Positions 49,001-60,879 are shown, numbered from the stretch's first letter. The stretch is DNA of 64,000 nt from Sipunculus nudus (GCA_026874595.1 CM049310.1:85101056-85165055); one strand, 5' to 3'. Translations and numbers: made by a program. The notes: generated by a model not told the origin, from the sequence alone.

Positions 49001-51127
49001 CTTGATAGTGGGCTAGGGATTGGCTGACTTAAGAAAAGGCCTATGCCCGTCTGCGCAACGAAACGCCCACCGTCTTTCAAACGCACACACGTACTGGCTT
49101 TATTATTATAAAAGGCCTTTTATACCAACCCTTTGTCGCCATATTTCTCATCACCGAAAATACTGAAAACATTCAATAACCCTGTCCCATGTGAGCAATT
49201 TTAGATGTGCCATTTAAGACAATTATAGGCATTAACCCCTATTTTACTTCCCCCATGCACAGAAGCCTGCGTATTTCGGATCAAAGACATTAATCACGTC
49301 GTCATACATTACCAGATTGCCAGATAAACAAAGACTGTTCAAACAGACGTGGATATGTATACTGCACACATACATACAAATCGTGTACATATAATGTCTT
49401 TGTCATATCTGGATCGCCGGTAATACTGTTCCCTCTATTTAATATTTCCAGACAAGAGTCACAACCACTAATAGGCGATAGAGTAAAGGGGATTTCTCGC
49501 CGTAATTTAATTTTAAGCTCAACGAACAATGACTGCTGCTTGGATTATGAAGGAGAGCTCAATTTCTACAGCATTAAGGTAGAAAACTGACTTCACTCGA
49601 GTTTATATAAAAATTGCTAAAAGTTTTGATTGCAGTTTCTGTACTTTCATGTAGCAAAATTATTTTTAGCCGTAATCTGGTTGAATATAGAAACAATTGT
49701 ATTCAAATGTCAATCTGCGTGAAACTTTGAAAAAGAGCTATACGTTCAAGGAATATATTATTTTCTATCTTATTACTTTTTACAGATAACATTTCTTCTG
49801 AAAAAAACAGTAGATGAGCTGATCAGCTGTTCTCTATGTTATTTTTTTTCAAACCGCAGATATAGGAATACTATGTTTATATTCGTACATGCAATCATCA
49901 AGTAATGCGCCGAATTCAATTAAATAGTTAGAATAAAGTGATAAATGTCACTTCTTTCAAAGAATTGCTGAAACGGTAATATGCTCCACTATAACATTAC
50001 GAAAAATGATCTTATGTCATCTGTCCAAAACTTAAAATGATAAAATTAAGAACGCACGCATAAAAATAGTATACATATGACTAATAAAAGTATATGCATG
50101 GACTAGGGTAAAAACAAATAATTCAAAACGTAGGAAGGTTTCACGTACATAATAGCACATACTACAATGGTTACAATATTGATTTTAACTGGATAAATCC
50201 ATCAAAAGCACAGTAATACTATTACATGCATACTGTCTGCCCTGCCTGCTCCATCAAAACAGTCTGTGTCGATTTATATCCTTGTGTATGGTCAAACAAC
50301 TCCCTAGTGATTTGCAGGTCATATAACAGAAACACATCTCAAAACAGAAACATCGAATCAAATTGTTCCTGATATTTTCACGCTAGGAATATAACCTTTG
50401 CAGGTGCACCTTATTTGTAAGTGTTTTATGCAGAGTACAATTAGGTTGTACATGATAAGTATCTTTTATCAATGCCCTGAAATAAGTTTAGTGACTTTTC
50501 ATTTATTAACCTTTATAACGTGGAATATCTAGAACAATTTTGATTCACTTACATGCTCCATTATGTTCTGTTTCGTTAAGATAGTTATGTCTGTGTGACG
50601 TCTTTCACCCTTTCAATCACCTATTTGTAAGTAAAGGAAGAACATTCACCTTCCGCATAATTAAATAATACATATTTAATCAAACTAACGCTAAACAAAG
50701 GTAAAAAATCACTGAAAATTTAATCAAGACTTCACCCACACTTTTTCAATGGTGATTAACGCAGCACACACATAGAAAAGAAACAAACTTAGTGCCCGAT
50801 TTGGATCCGAATTATTTATAAATTTATTAAAACTGCATTAGAATTCAAATGTAATATTTATCGCAAATGTTATTAACGGAAAAAGACAAGCAGATCGGCT
50901 GGTTTTGGTTGATGTCGGTCCACGTTTATGGCTAGGATTTGAGATTAATGAGACTAATTTTGAGACATTCAACCGATTTATTACAAATCTGCACCTTCCC
51001 CGCACACATCTAAATGACAAAAACAGTCTAAAATTACATCTTGATGTCACATTGTCAGACACACATTAAAAAGTCACATACATTGCCTTTTAACTGTAAA
51101 ATGATACTTGAAATCGTCAGAATCTTT
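46087..51127. other. Intergenic region between genes A and B (tail to tail)
   Basis: No exon accepted. A short tRNA-like motif near 46205-46290 (CAGTTGCTTGGGGGCAAG, then GGGTTGAATCTCC) may be a SINE fragment. The remainder is AT-rich with no repeats or RNA genes seen. The 3' ends of A and B face each other across it. Confidence 0.5.
46200..46300 (+). mobile_element. Possible SINE fragment
   Basis: An A-box-like and a B-box-like motif about 25 bp apart, weaker than in the two other SINEs reported. Boundaries unknown. Confidence 0.25.
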
Positions 51128-51420
51128 TCAAGTATTCAATTCTCGGTGTGAATTGATGAGAAGCTGTGTGTAGTCATGGCCCTGCATGTTGGCTAGGCTC
51201 TCATATGGTTCAAACAGGCACCCAGGCGCAGGGGCGGAAATACACCGGGGTAAATCTTGCCCTTGAGATACTCGGTTCCACTCATCGAAGATCCCTTGCA
51301 CGGAGTGTATCTTTAAACTAGTTTTATTTGAAAGTGATAAGGAAAGCAAGTTCTCGATTGGATAGCAGTAGGGCTCTTCATATCCAGATGTGTTACGATC
51401 CTGTTGATCCATTTCATAAC
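51128..51420 (-). CDS. Gene B exon 7: ITAM-bearing cytoplasmic tail
   Basis: Acceptor CATTTTTAG (ending 51421), 97 codons, stop TGA at 51130-51128. Read from the exon: S500-Y501 start, then GYEEPYCYPIENL (residues 512-524), and near the end YESLANMQGHDYTQLL. The last is YxxL-x7-YxxL, inside the ITAM consensus YxxL/I-x6-8-YxxL/I. No ITIM is evident. The upstream donor TCTA|GTAAGT at 52097 is consensus. Read-through would give an alternative short tail ending after about 20 residues (KWKGNADAYQIRRSER...), without the ITAM. Confidence 0.82.
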
Positions 51421-54400
51421 CTAAAAATGTAATGTGTCACATGGCTGCCAATAAAGTCGAAAGTAATTGTGTGTCTTTCCCAACAAATTAACGTTAAATG
51501 TTTAACAAATATATGTTGAGGAACAAGCATTTATATAGCTAGAACGCGATGGCCACGTCGTAAGGTTAAGAATTTATCATTAAACCGCATCGATTGCCAT
51601 TTTTAAATTACAGATTCCAATAATTGAATTGTATCTTTGCACTTGTGCCTGTAGCATCATATAAAAGTAAATGACGGTAACAGAGGCATCCGTAGTAACA
51701 TTTAGCAAATAAACCATGTTTTTATTATTTATTTTCGGTTCATTTATCCCACGTGCTGTGCACAGTTGGCAATAACTAACTTTCATGTGATGAATGTAGG
51801 GGATCTACCACTTCACCAGGTGCACATCTATCCGCTAAAATAAAAGAAAATGCAGTTGGCTCATAGGGAAGCATGGAGTGTAAAAAACAGTAATTTGTTT
51901 ATTTTAACTCACATAAAATATCATCTGTGTAATAATTTTTATAAAAGCAGGAAAATTATAACAGTTGTATGACTGTATAACTGGCATAAAAATCCCATGC
52001 TCTCATATAACTATGTTTTATTATTAAAATCTCCATTGTGTAGCAGACCTTTCTGACCGTCTTATCTGATACGCATCTGCATTACCCTTCCACTTACTAG
52101 AAATCTTTCGTTTCAAAAGATAGATAATGAGCCCTGCCATGATGAGAAGGATGAGTAACAGACCAACAATCATCCAGTGGTAATGAAAAGTCTCCGAAAC
52201 TGAAAAATACTAAAAGTTATAATCGCCGTGACATTTGATCGGTTAATATATCATTTATTCCTATGAAAAATACCTTCACACTACTATGCTATATTTTTTG
52301 CACACAATTACACTTAAGTTGCGAACGATTTATTGCGTAAACCAGGTTTAATTTTTACTTTTACAACAAATGCATTTGCAATAAGATTTACTAAATGTAC
52401 ACATAGTATTGTTGATTTACGTCAAAATATAGTTTACAGATATTAAGGGCCATAGCTATATATGCTTACATTGTATATGTACATGTGTTATTCAGTGCCG
52501 GGAAAACGACCATGCAAAAAGAGTATCAAATAGAGCATACCAGCTCCAAGAAACATAGTAACATCGTCACTAGAATTATAAATCCCGTTTTCTGCTCTGC
52601 AGGTGTACACCCCGTTGTCTTTCTGTGATGTGTATTTTAACGTCACTATGGACGTTTTATGGTCTATCTCCTCGGTGGGTATGACCCTGGAATACCCGTT
52701 TCTTTCATGGATCCATGGAAGAAATGTGATGTTTGACGGGTACCCCCTTGCTCGACAAATTAAGCGCAGCTTTCCACCGGACGCCAGCTTAGATGTTTTG
52801 TCAATCTTTACCTCAATATCTGAAATATCAAATATTCTTGAATTTTCAGCTTTTCCTAAGGAGAAGCTGGGTGTCCGAAGCGGGTATGTGGGATAATAAA
52901 TATGAAGACCTTTAAGATTTGCTCCTTCACTAAATAAAGGGCAATGAAATTTTCACGTCATAAAGTTGTAACCTGTTTTGAGGCTTTCATCTCGATGTTT
53001 GTCCGAGACATTTTTTTTGTACCAGCAGGGATCCTTTACCTCTGCATGTGATACAACGAATACTTTTAGATAATTTCACCGATACGTTTAAAACTGTCAT
53101 AATTAATCATGGAATCATTAACAAATCGACACAAAAACACGTGGTCCAAATAATCTAGTGTCGAGGATGATCAAAAGGTGGATTAAAATGAAACAAAAAT
53201 CACATTATTTTAAATTTACGTTTAAGATTATCTAAAAACTTTATTCGACAGGAAGGTAGATTAGTCATATACGAATACTGTACACTAACAATGGACCAGC
53301 AATTGAACAACGCTGCTTTCTGTCAATTCGGCTGAATTATTCACGATACACTTGTACAGCCCCGCGTCTCCGGGTTGAATGTCTGTCACAATCATAACAC
53401 CTGATGATTTATCCATTAGAATACGCTTATTGTTCAAAGTCCCATTGACACGGTGCCACTTGTATTCAGTAGAATATGTGACATTTCCTGGTGATAAGCA
53501 TCTGAATTTCGTGCTCTCTCCAACGTCTACAAGAATTCCAAAAGAATTTATGTCTGTCTACCCTATGCATGTGCAAGTAATACATGTAAATATAAAGTAT
53601 TGTATGATGTTTAACTCAGACAAAAAGCCTGCAAACATGATCGGGTGTATTTGTGTGCCTAGGGTTTGTCTGTATACGTAAAAAAGTATTATACTTATTT
53701 ATAATCACATGATCACATTGCTTTGCATACATACATGTGCAGTACACATGCACAAATCATAGTAAGTTTAGATATTTAGCTTATATGATAATGATGCTGA
53801 TTATTAATGGTATCATTACTGTTTCTGGAACCATTATTATTATTCCACATTATTTATTAATTATCTTCATTACTACCTACGTTTTATGTATATATGGACG
53901 CTGGTACTTGTACTAATTCCAACACGAGTTGTTAGGTTACACGCGTACTCGCCAGCATCTTGTGGCCGGGGATTCGTTAACTTTAGCAGACCGGAGGATG
54001 AATCGAGAATATGGTCTGTCTCTGGTAAAGCACCTCTCCGCTTAAACCAGGTAAGTTCATATGGTCCCAACACAGGTTTTCTCAGTGAGCAAGTGAGAAT
54101 GACCGAATGCCCTGATCCTACGGGTGTGTCCTTTACCGAGACCAGAGGACGGATAGGTGGGTCTGAATATGTACAAAGAGAGTATAAGTATATCCAAGGA
54201 AAAAGAGTAATAAGAGAAGATACGCCTTATGTCAAAACGAAATCTCAATTATACGCCACTTAGTATTCCATACATTTATACGAAAGATATGATGGATTGG
54301 ATGTACAACCATACACATCAAATATATTTTGAAATTAATGAAATACATTAAGCCTAATCTCACAAAGACACACACCTACCTAACACGTTAACACTTGCTA

Positions 54401-55038
54401 TTTCCTTGTTGTTTCTGATATTCCGCCCTGTCATTTTGTCGAAGGCACAGATGTACACACCACTGTCCTCACGACGTGCATTGAGTATTTGTAATAGACC
54501 CCACTCTAGCGACCGTACCCTGCTTAGTTTGATATTACCGTTCCGTGTAACTGGCAGTCTTCTGGATCTTTGGAGCCTGTTTGTTTGGATAGTGGCCGCA
54601 CCTAATTGAGGCAGGCCTGTATACATTAAAATATCCGTTGGTCTGACAGTGCCTTTCAGTTCTTTACTTGCTCCTAGACGATCTTTGAACAAAGACTTCT
54701 TGTTTTCTGGGAAGACACTTGTGTGGACGAGAAACATTTCGTAGGGTGCAGGCACTTGTTCCACTAGTAAAAACTCCTTTCCGGACGTTGACTTTTTCCA
54801 GTATCTTACACTAAGAATCTTGTCATTTGGGTCAACAGAACAGTTTAGTTCAATAATTCCTCCTATGGGGATGTATTCCATTTTGGTTCCTCTGTTAAGA
54901 GCCTCGGAGGCTAAAATTACTAGAAGAAATGGGATCATATAAATTATTTATTATGTCCCGGTTTAACAGATTGTTCCATTACGTAGTACGTAAAATGATC
55001 CACTTACCTATTAAAAGTAGAAAACCATGAAGACACAT
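51128..55038 (-). CDS. Gene B: four-Ig-domain type I receptor with ITAM tail, 596 aa
   Basis: Seven exons on the minus strand join without a stop: 55038-55008 (start), 54919-54380, 54162-53881, 53553-53290, 52819-52541, 52199-52098 and 51420-51128. Every junction is phase 1, the classic IgSF pattern, and total coding length is 1791 nt. Order: signal peptide (1-17, core GFLLLIVILAS), V-like domain 1 (C37/C168), Ig2 (C215/C265), Ig3 (C303/C353), Ig4 (C394/C446), membrane segment about 474-494, basic stop KRK, and a cytoplasmic tail of about 100 residues. The tail carries Y572-E-S-L, seven residues, Y583-T-Q-L, a canonical ITAM, plus a tyrosine-rich GYEEPYCYPIENL. This predicts a surface receptor signalling through Src-family and Syk-type kinases. 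Its head-to-head neighbour is gene C, 1.6 kb away. The ligand is unknown. The acceptor for Ig3 (GGTAGACAG) is the least certain. Confidence 0.83.
52098..52199 (-). CDS. Gene B exon 6: transmembrane segment
   Basis: 34 codons between acceptor TATTTTTCAG and a consensus GTAAGT donor. VSETFHYHWM is followed by about 20 hydrophobic residues (IVGLLLILLIMAGLIIYLL) and the basic anchor KRK. There is no charged residue in the membrane, so no obligate adaptor pairing is predicted, consistent with an ITAM carried in cis. Confidence 0.82.
52541..52819 (-). CDS. Gene B exon 5: Ig domain 4
   Basis: 93 codons, phase 1-1. LRLICRARGYP holds the first Cys, FLPWIHERNG the core Trp, and QKDNGVYTCRAENG the second Cys. 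I-set or C2-like spacing (52 residues). Confidence 0.82.
53290..53553 (-). CDS. Gene B exon 4: Ig domain 3
   Basis: 88 codons, phase 1-1. VGESTKFRC and YKWHRVNGT, then QPGDAGLYKCIVNNS, with 50 residues between the cysteines. The chosen acceptor restores the A-strand (INSFGILVDVG). A later AG (GAATTCTTGTAG) would start in mid-strand. Donor GTTAGT. Confidence 0.75.
53881..54162 (-). CDS. Gene B exon 3: Ig domain 2
   Basis: 94 codons, phase 1-1. PPIRPLVSVKDTPVGSGHSV leads to ILTC, then YELTWFKRRG with the core Trp, and PRPQDAGEYACNLTT with the second Cys. I-set-like. Confidence 0.85.
54380..54919 (-). CDS. Gene B exon 2: unusually long V-like Ig domain 1
   Basis: 180 codons, phase 1-1. GGIIELNCSV and SVRYWKKS give the first Cys (C37) and core Trp (W51). 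NARREDSGVYICAF gives the second Cys (C168). The 131 residues between them are about 60 more than in the gene D homologue (71), so this domain carries a large insertion between the C' and E strands, rich in basic and polar residues (TNRLQRSRRLPVTRNG). Confidence 0.85.
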
Positions 55039-56632
55039 GTTGGGTATTTGTAGAACACTACAATTTTTTTAAGTGACTGGACAAGCAGCCGTGCTATATT
55101 AGAATGGTACACATTACAAAGGTAGTCGTACAGGGCGGATAGACGATTTTGAAAAGGGAGAATTTTACATTTTGCATCCAGGGATCAATTATACAAAATG
55201 CTAAAAGCTCTAGGGAGGCAGATTAGCATTAAGTGTGGAAAAACACTGCAAAGGGTATTTTCCTATTATAGAGGAGAGGAGGTAAAACCACCCCCAAGCT
55301 CCTCGACTTCAAACCCCCGAATCTGCCCCTGCCATATGTACAAGGAAGCAGAGTTACATTTACACCATTACAATAACTCCATTATGTCAATACGAACAAT
55401 TTAAACACCGCTTATTACAGAAACATAAGCATAAATTTAGCTTCATTTCTAGATATTAGTTCAGTATTGTGTGATCTGATGTGTCAATCCTTCCACTACT
55501 TTATTTATTTAACTGCTCTTTATTTTTTAAGTGCTGACAGTTATTGTTTACCATATTTGATGATAACTGCAATTGTAAAATAAAAACCAAATTGAATAAA
55601 CACTTTTGAGCTACTTCTATCCAAGAGACAACAGACAAATTACACAATTTCCCTACTGTTTATCGTAAAGCACTCTTTCGGCAAACAAAACATTATATAA
55701 ATATCATTATATCTTTCATTATCATAGCCGCGGTGGATCCAAGTACCGCCTCTCGTACATACACCATCATGTGTATTCGTGTCTGTTTCCTTAATATGTC
55801 CGTATAAGATTTTATTCCTCTCCTGGATAATCCAGTGATAATCTATGCATACAGTGTTATTTATCTATTAAGTGTCATTACGTGCAGTGTATCATGTTTG
55901 GATTAGATCTGTGCCAAGTTACAAAGTTTAAACCATGATATATCGATCGCTCCTTTGAGATTATGTGACGCAAACATATGACCTACCTTTCAAAGGTGGC
56001 ATACATTAGATGGGAAGTCGATTGGAAGTGGATGTAAGGAGTTGGTCTGCCTGCTTGTAGGCAGGCAGGTGTAATAACATCTACAGGAGGCAGCTTTCAG
56101 GTAAGAATGTATTTGTTTCATAGCGAGAATAACGTAGACAGTTAACATATATTAGTTTTCGGGGAGGGGGTTATATTGTCTCCTCGGTGTTTGCTATGAG
56201 CTGAGTGACATGACGGATCACAAGCACGCCACAGTCATTATCACTCTTGGTCACAATGCCTACCAATCATTGCGGCGAAGGCTCGAAATCAAACGTAGGT
56301 TCGTCTGTCCTATCCAACGACTTGCAATGTTGTCTCGGCTGGAAATGCTATCCTGGCTTGCACTTCTGTTTCACCACATGTACTGCTTTACTGCACATTC
56401 TCATTTATTTCTCATTACTTACAATATTCCGTGATAAATAATACCCACAATTAGGGATTCAAGCAGCTATGTTATATAATATACCGGCTATGTTAAATGA
56501 AAAAAAGTAAAAAAAAAATAGAATAAAAATATATTTAAATGGGATCTGTAAATAATGGATGGGGAAAACATGATCTATATGTATCCATATATACTCATTA
56601 AATTACTCATTCAATCTATTTTGCCTTTACAG
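55039..56632. promoter_or_regulatory. Shared divergent upstream region of genes B and C
   Basis: About 1.6 kb between the start codon of B (minus) and the first detected exon of C (plus). It probably holds both 5' leaders and both promoters. I see no CpG island or clear TATA box and claim no specific element. An acceptor at 56632 shows that C has at least one upstream leader exon here. Confidence 0.4.
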
Positions 56633-56677
56633 GTTTTTTCGAAGGGGTAAAGTTGCTTGACTTTAACTCACGATACC

Positions 56678-59600
56678 ATGCCCTTTTGGTTTGGATTTAA
56701 ATTCAAGATAGCGCCTCTTTGCTGCGCCGTCTTGATTTTTCTGCCTCCTGTTTACGCATCATCGAATCACCAAGAAGGTAAACAGAATTTTTTCAAAAAA
56801 ATATTTGCCCCGAGCATTCGGTGCTATTATAATATAGTGAATAATTCGCGGTTTGTGTCTTAGCAACTCGAAAATTATATTTATTATATAAAAAATACAT
56901 TTATCTATCACACGTTCCTACACATTAATCGGATAATGTTCATTGTCATAACTTACCCTGTGTGCAGCAAGAGAAGGTGAAAAGTGTTTTTGTTTTGTGC
57001 GACAATTTCGCCATATTTATATGCAACCCTACATGTCACAATTAGGTTGAAAGTTTTTTATGTAAAGTTGGAAGAAAATATATCTATCATTTTGATTCGT
57101 TTATTCTGTTAAATGTATATAAATTGAATAATGAATCAGCATGGACTGCCGTTACCCTCGCCCGGTAACGTTTATGATTTTAAAGAACCATTTAAAAAGC
57201 TCGTGACATGTATAATACTTTTTTCAGTACCCGTGGATTCTTTTACCGGGCTCAACTCTGACTTCGTTTTTGGGGAGCAGGCGCTTATCCTGGCGTGGCT
57301 CATCCGACCATTTAATGCCACCATATTCTGGTTGCGATGCTTTCGTGGGTACCCTGTTGATGACAAGAAGCTGTTTTGGGCATATGATCATCGTCTACGT
57401 ATTCATGCACCAACAGGGAAGTTAGGCAGCAGAACGAATCAACATCTCATTGTTGCTGACAATAATTTGTGTTTCAACCTGACGATATTAAACCCCACTC
57501 ATCAGGATGAGGGCTTCTACACTTGTGAGCTGGATGCTGCAGGGTCACCCCAGAGGAGAAACGAGTCGGTACACGTCATAGGTAAATATACAGCTACCCG
57601 GATATATTACTTTTAGTCTATACTTCTAAAAGCAAATAATATGGTAACGCTTGGTGATACAATATCAGGCAGGCATTCTATTTATATCCACAGAATTTCA
57701 CCATCCTTCACCATATGTCACTCCTGCTATCTATGATTCGAGTGCGCATTTTCAGGAATCTTCTTGATCACATAAAACCTTAACTAGTCTCTGTTGCCAT
57801 GGGTGAGGAGGTTTCAAATTTGTTCAAGCAATTACAATATGGGAATGTTGGCAACATTCTATACTTTTTATTCGGTTGGGTCTGGGGTTCATTTTATGTC
57901 GATTTAGGAATCCATTTTAAATCTCTTTTGACACATCAAGTATATGTAGTAAATACTTTATAAAGTTGCAAAAGTTATGAAGGATTTGCAATAAATTATG
58001 GTTTATATTCTGTATGTCACATTAGATTCTGATCATCTTTATTGCTAGGATATAATGAGACGGAAAGGCTTGGGCACAAAAACTATACACCACCTCCAGT
58101 TAGCTTGACTGAGAATCAGCCTGCTACTTACAGAAATAACTCACAGGGATGTGGTTAGTGATATTAAGCTTTCTATCTTACAACTATAACAATGGTGTAC
58201 ATGTCATTTTAACATAGTTGATTGAATAACCGTTTATAAGCATAAAATGCTCACGATATATATGACAAAAATATGGACAATGGTACCAGGTGAACAATGT
58301 GTCAAATATTATGAGTAACCAGGACAGGAATTCAGGAGAAAAGGTACAAATTGCCTAAAATTCAAATAAATGTCCAATTGCGCAACTTTGTAGAATTTTA
58401 CTATTTTCATGTCTTACTTCTGTACGATTTTGTTTCAATTATTTGACGAGGTATAGTACGTGACTTTGGTGTTTCATTTTTTTATCGTTTTTTTTTATTA
58501 AGATCGCATGATTCTACTAATAACATTTATAATTAACACGTGACGTTTTTCAATGCTAGCAGTTTTGGAGATGTTCGTTAGACCAATAGATTGTTCTTGT
58601 TTCCAGAGAATAGCATGCTGGTGATAATCACAGCACTGGTGGTAATGGTGGTATGTGCTCTGGCAGGGATGCTTCTGGGGGTGCTGGGGATCTGTGCTCT
58701 CTTGGAGAAAAGGTATCTTCCACGTATTTCATCAAAAGAAGTCAAGCATACAGTGCCAATTTATGCAAAGCATGTACTTAAAAAGAAGGACATCTGTAAG
58801 TTGGCATCTGGATTTTTTTCTGATATTGTTGTTTACTGCATTCCGTTGTAACGGAATCCAATACAGACAAATTTAATTTTGATTAGAAATTGTACAGGAA
58901 CCTGGAGCTACAGCATGTATGCGACTGCGTTTTGAACATAGGTTCCTGAATATATCTAATAAAACATTGATCTATGTGTATTTGCTGGTGGCAAATGCCT
59001 CTATCAGAACGGTTTTATTTGTTTTTGTCTTCTCCTTTATTGATGATTTGGTTAGTTCGCCTGATTCAACACGCTCTTTTTCTGCTAGATATACCCTGAT
59101 ATTATATCTTTTAACTTTTAAGTTTCTGCTATGATATGTGCAGTTTAACTGCTTTTCTAGTAGTTTAAAAGGAGACTATTTAGGAGCAGTCTGGTTAGTT
59201 GCTCTATCAAATATTTAAAATGTATGTTTGACACCTTTATTCAGACTAGATTGGTAATGTCTTTCTAACAGGCTTCATGCCCTAAGTCTCCCTTATCAAA
59301 TTGTGAATTCCTACCTGTAATTGACCATTTTACACGAATGTATAGTGTTGTTCTCCATGATTACCTAAGGTCAAATTGAAATGTAGTGGTTCCTCGATCA
59401 GCTTTTATAATTCAATGAGTGTTCTATTTGTTTTGTTTATTTAGAATTTGTTTTTTCACGTTGGCTTGTCTGATCCTTCACCAAGCCCGGTTTAAAGTAA
59501 TGTAAAAGCGGAGAGAAAACACCTGAATAAACAGATCCGCCGAGGGGATCCCTGCATTAATGAGCATATCAGAAAATATATGCGAACATTTTATGGCAGT

Positions 59601-60547
59601 ACTATAAAAAACAATAAATATATGCAAAGAATACATCTATGTCACACACGTTAATCTTGATAATAATACCAGATCTTAAAAAAGAGTATAGTAAGATAAT
59701 CAATTAAGATAATCTGGCCCAAGCTTCTTCAGGCCCTTCAACACAGGTTTACTGGAAATGTAAAAGTGAGCTAGCTAGTATCATAAGTACAAATTATAAC
59801 GTATTATGTGTACACCTTTATGGAGAGTGGTGAGGATCGAATGGTGTCTCGGAATAATCCTGCTTGACATCTCAAATGATTCCTAACCAGCACAAAGGGG
59901 TCATTCTAGTGGATGATTGGTTTGTTTGTGTCATTAATAGGATTTTTTTTTAAATTTTGCTCTGTTTCTTAAAAATACTAGTCTAGAATATTCTGATACT
60001 TTGTAAGAGCATTGCTTGTCTTTGATGGTTTCTATCTCGATTATGGTGCCACATTCTTTAACTGTGGCCTTGTAGCAAGTTTTTTTTCATTATAAGTCTT
60101 ATACATGACTAAATATAGCTTGTACAGTATATAAGTTCTATTCAAACAACTTGGATAACTTATTTACCAATCCTATGAACTTCTTACCGGGCTAGCACCT
60201 GAGGTACAGTTATATAAATTGTTTCAAGATCTGGGAAATGATAAAGCCCATGTTATCTGGTCACATATAAAAGGAATCGGCCATATAGACTGTGAGAGAG
60301 ACATCCCCATGTTAGTCTGAACAGAGCCGTTAACGATTTACTGTAACATTCTAAATACAGACTATGATTGCATTTCAAACATTCGTCTTAATATAGAAGA
60401 TATCATTTAAAGTAAATTTCATCACTTGAAAATATGTGTAACAACGTAACTGTTTCCTTCAGGTGTATTCATGCAGAGCGGAAAGAGAGCAAACTGACTC
60501 TAGAGGCGGAGAGCAACCTACTTCAGGTCACCGAAACTGAGGTGTAG
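56678..60547 (+). CDS. Gene C: single V-domain IgSF membrane protein, 249 or 260 aa
   Basis: Exons 56678-56777, 57228-57581, 58049-58153, 58607-58712 (or to 58795) and 60463-60547. The phases 1-1-1-2 match gene A. They encode a signal peptide (core IAPLCCAVLIFLPPVYA), a V-like domain (34-151), a stalk of 35 residues, a membrane segment (MLVIITALVVMVVCALAGML and on), and a tail. With the phase-2 donor (GAGAAAAG|GTATCT) the tail is 30 residues ending LQVTETEV, whose T-E-V fits a class I PDZ ligand. With the later consensus donor (58796, GTAAGT) the tail is longer and stops at 60495-60497 in another frame. The canonical B-strand Cys is replaced by Trp57; C71, C115 and C133 remain. It is a paralogue of A and head to head with gene B. 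It is likely a surface receptor or ligand. Confidence 0.78.
57228..57581 (+). CDS. Gene C exon 2: V-like domain lacking the first canonical Cys
   Basis: 118 codons, phase 1-1. Aligned with gene A on the shared R-P and FW motifs, ALILAWLIRP stands where A has FVTIACTYRP, so the B-strand Cys is Trp. The remaining cysteines are in FWLRCFRG, NLCFNLT and GFYTCELD. DEGFYTC is the usual F-strand motif. The domain may be held by a non-canonical disulfide. Confidence 0.8.
58607..58795 (+). CDS. Gene C exon 4: transmembrane exon with two donors
   Basis: Acceptor TTGTTTCCAG (ending 58606). ENSMLVIITALV starts a long hydrophobic run of about 28 residues ending CALLEKR. Donor 1 follows 58712 (GTATCT, phase 2); donor 2 follows 58795 (GTAAGT, phase 1). 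The 83 bp between encode YLPRISSKEVKHTVPIYAKH and a Lys-rich end, a plausible juxtamembrane tail. Confidence 0.7.
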
Positions 60548-60835
60548 AGTCGATGTTGATGAGTATAGCATTCTGTATAGTCGTTTTAACAATATTTACT
60601 TCAATTTGCTTGTTTTATATTGAACATAGGGATTTATATAAAATGCACTGTGTACTTTTTAGTCATGATAATTATTGAACCTATACGCTCAGCAGGTTTA
60701 CATAATTGTCAGGTATAGTAAGGAATAATATCAGCACATTAACGTACGGTAATGAAGCCTTCAGTTTAACTGTTAGGAGTGTTCTTGATGTTGAATACAA
60801 GCACACGTAAATAAGACTAAGGGATTTACACACAC

Positions 60836-60879
<44 letters not shown>

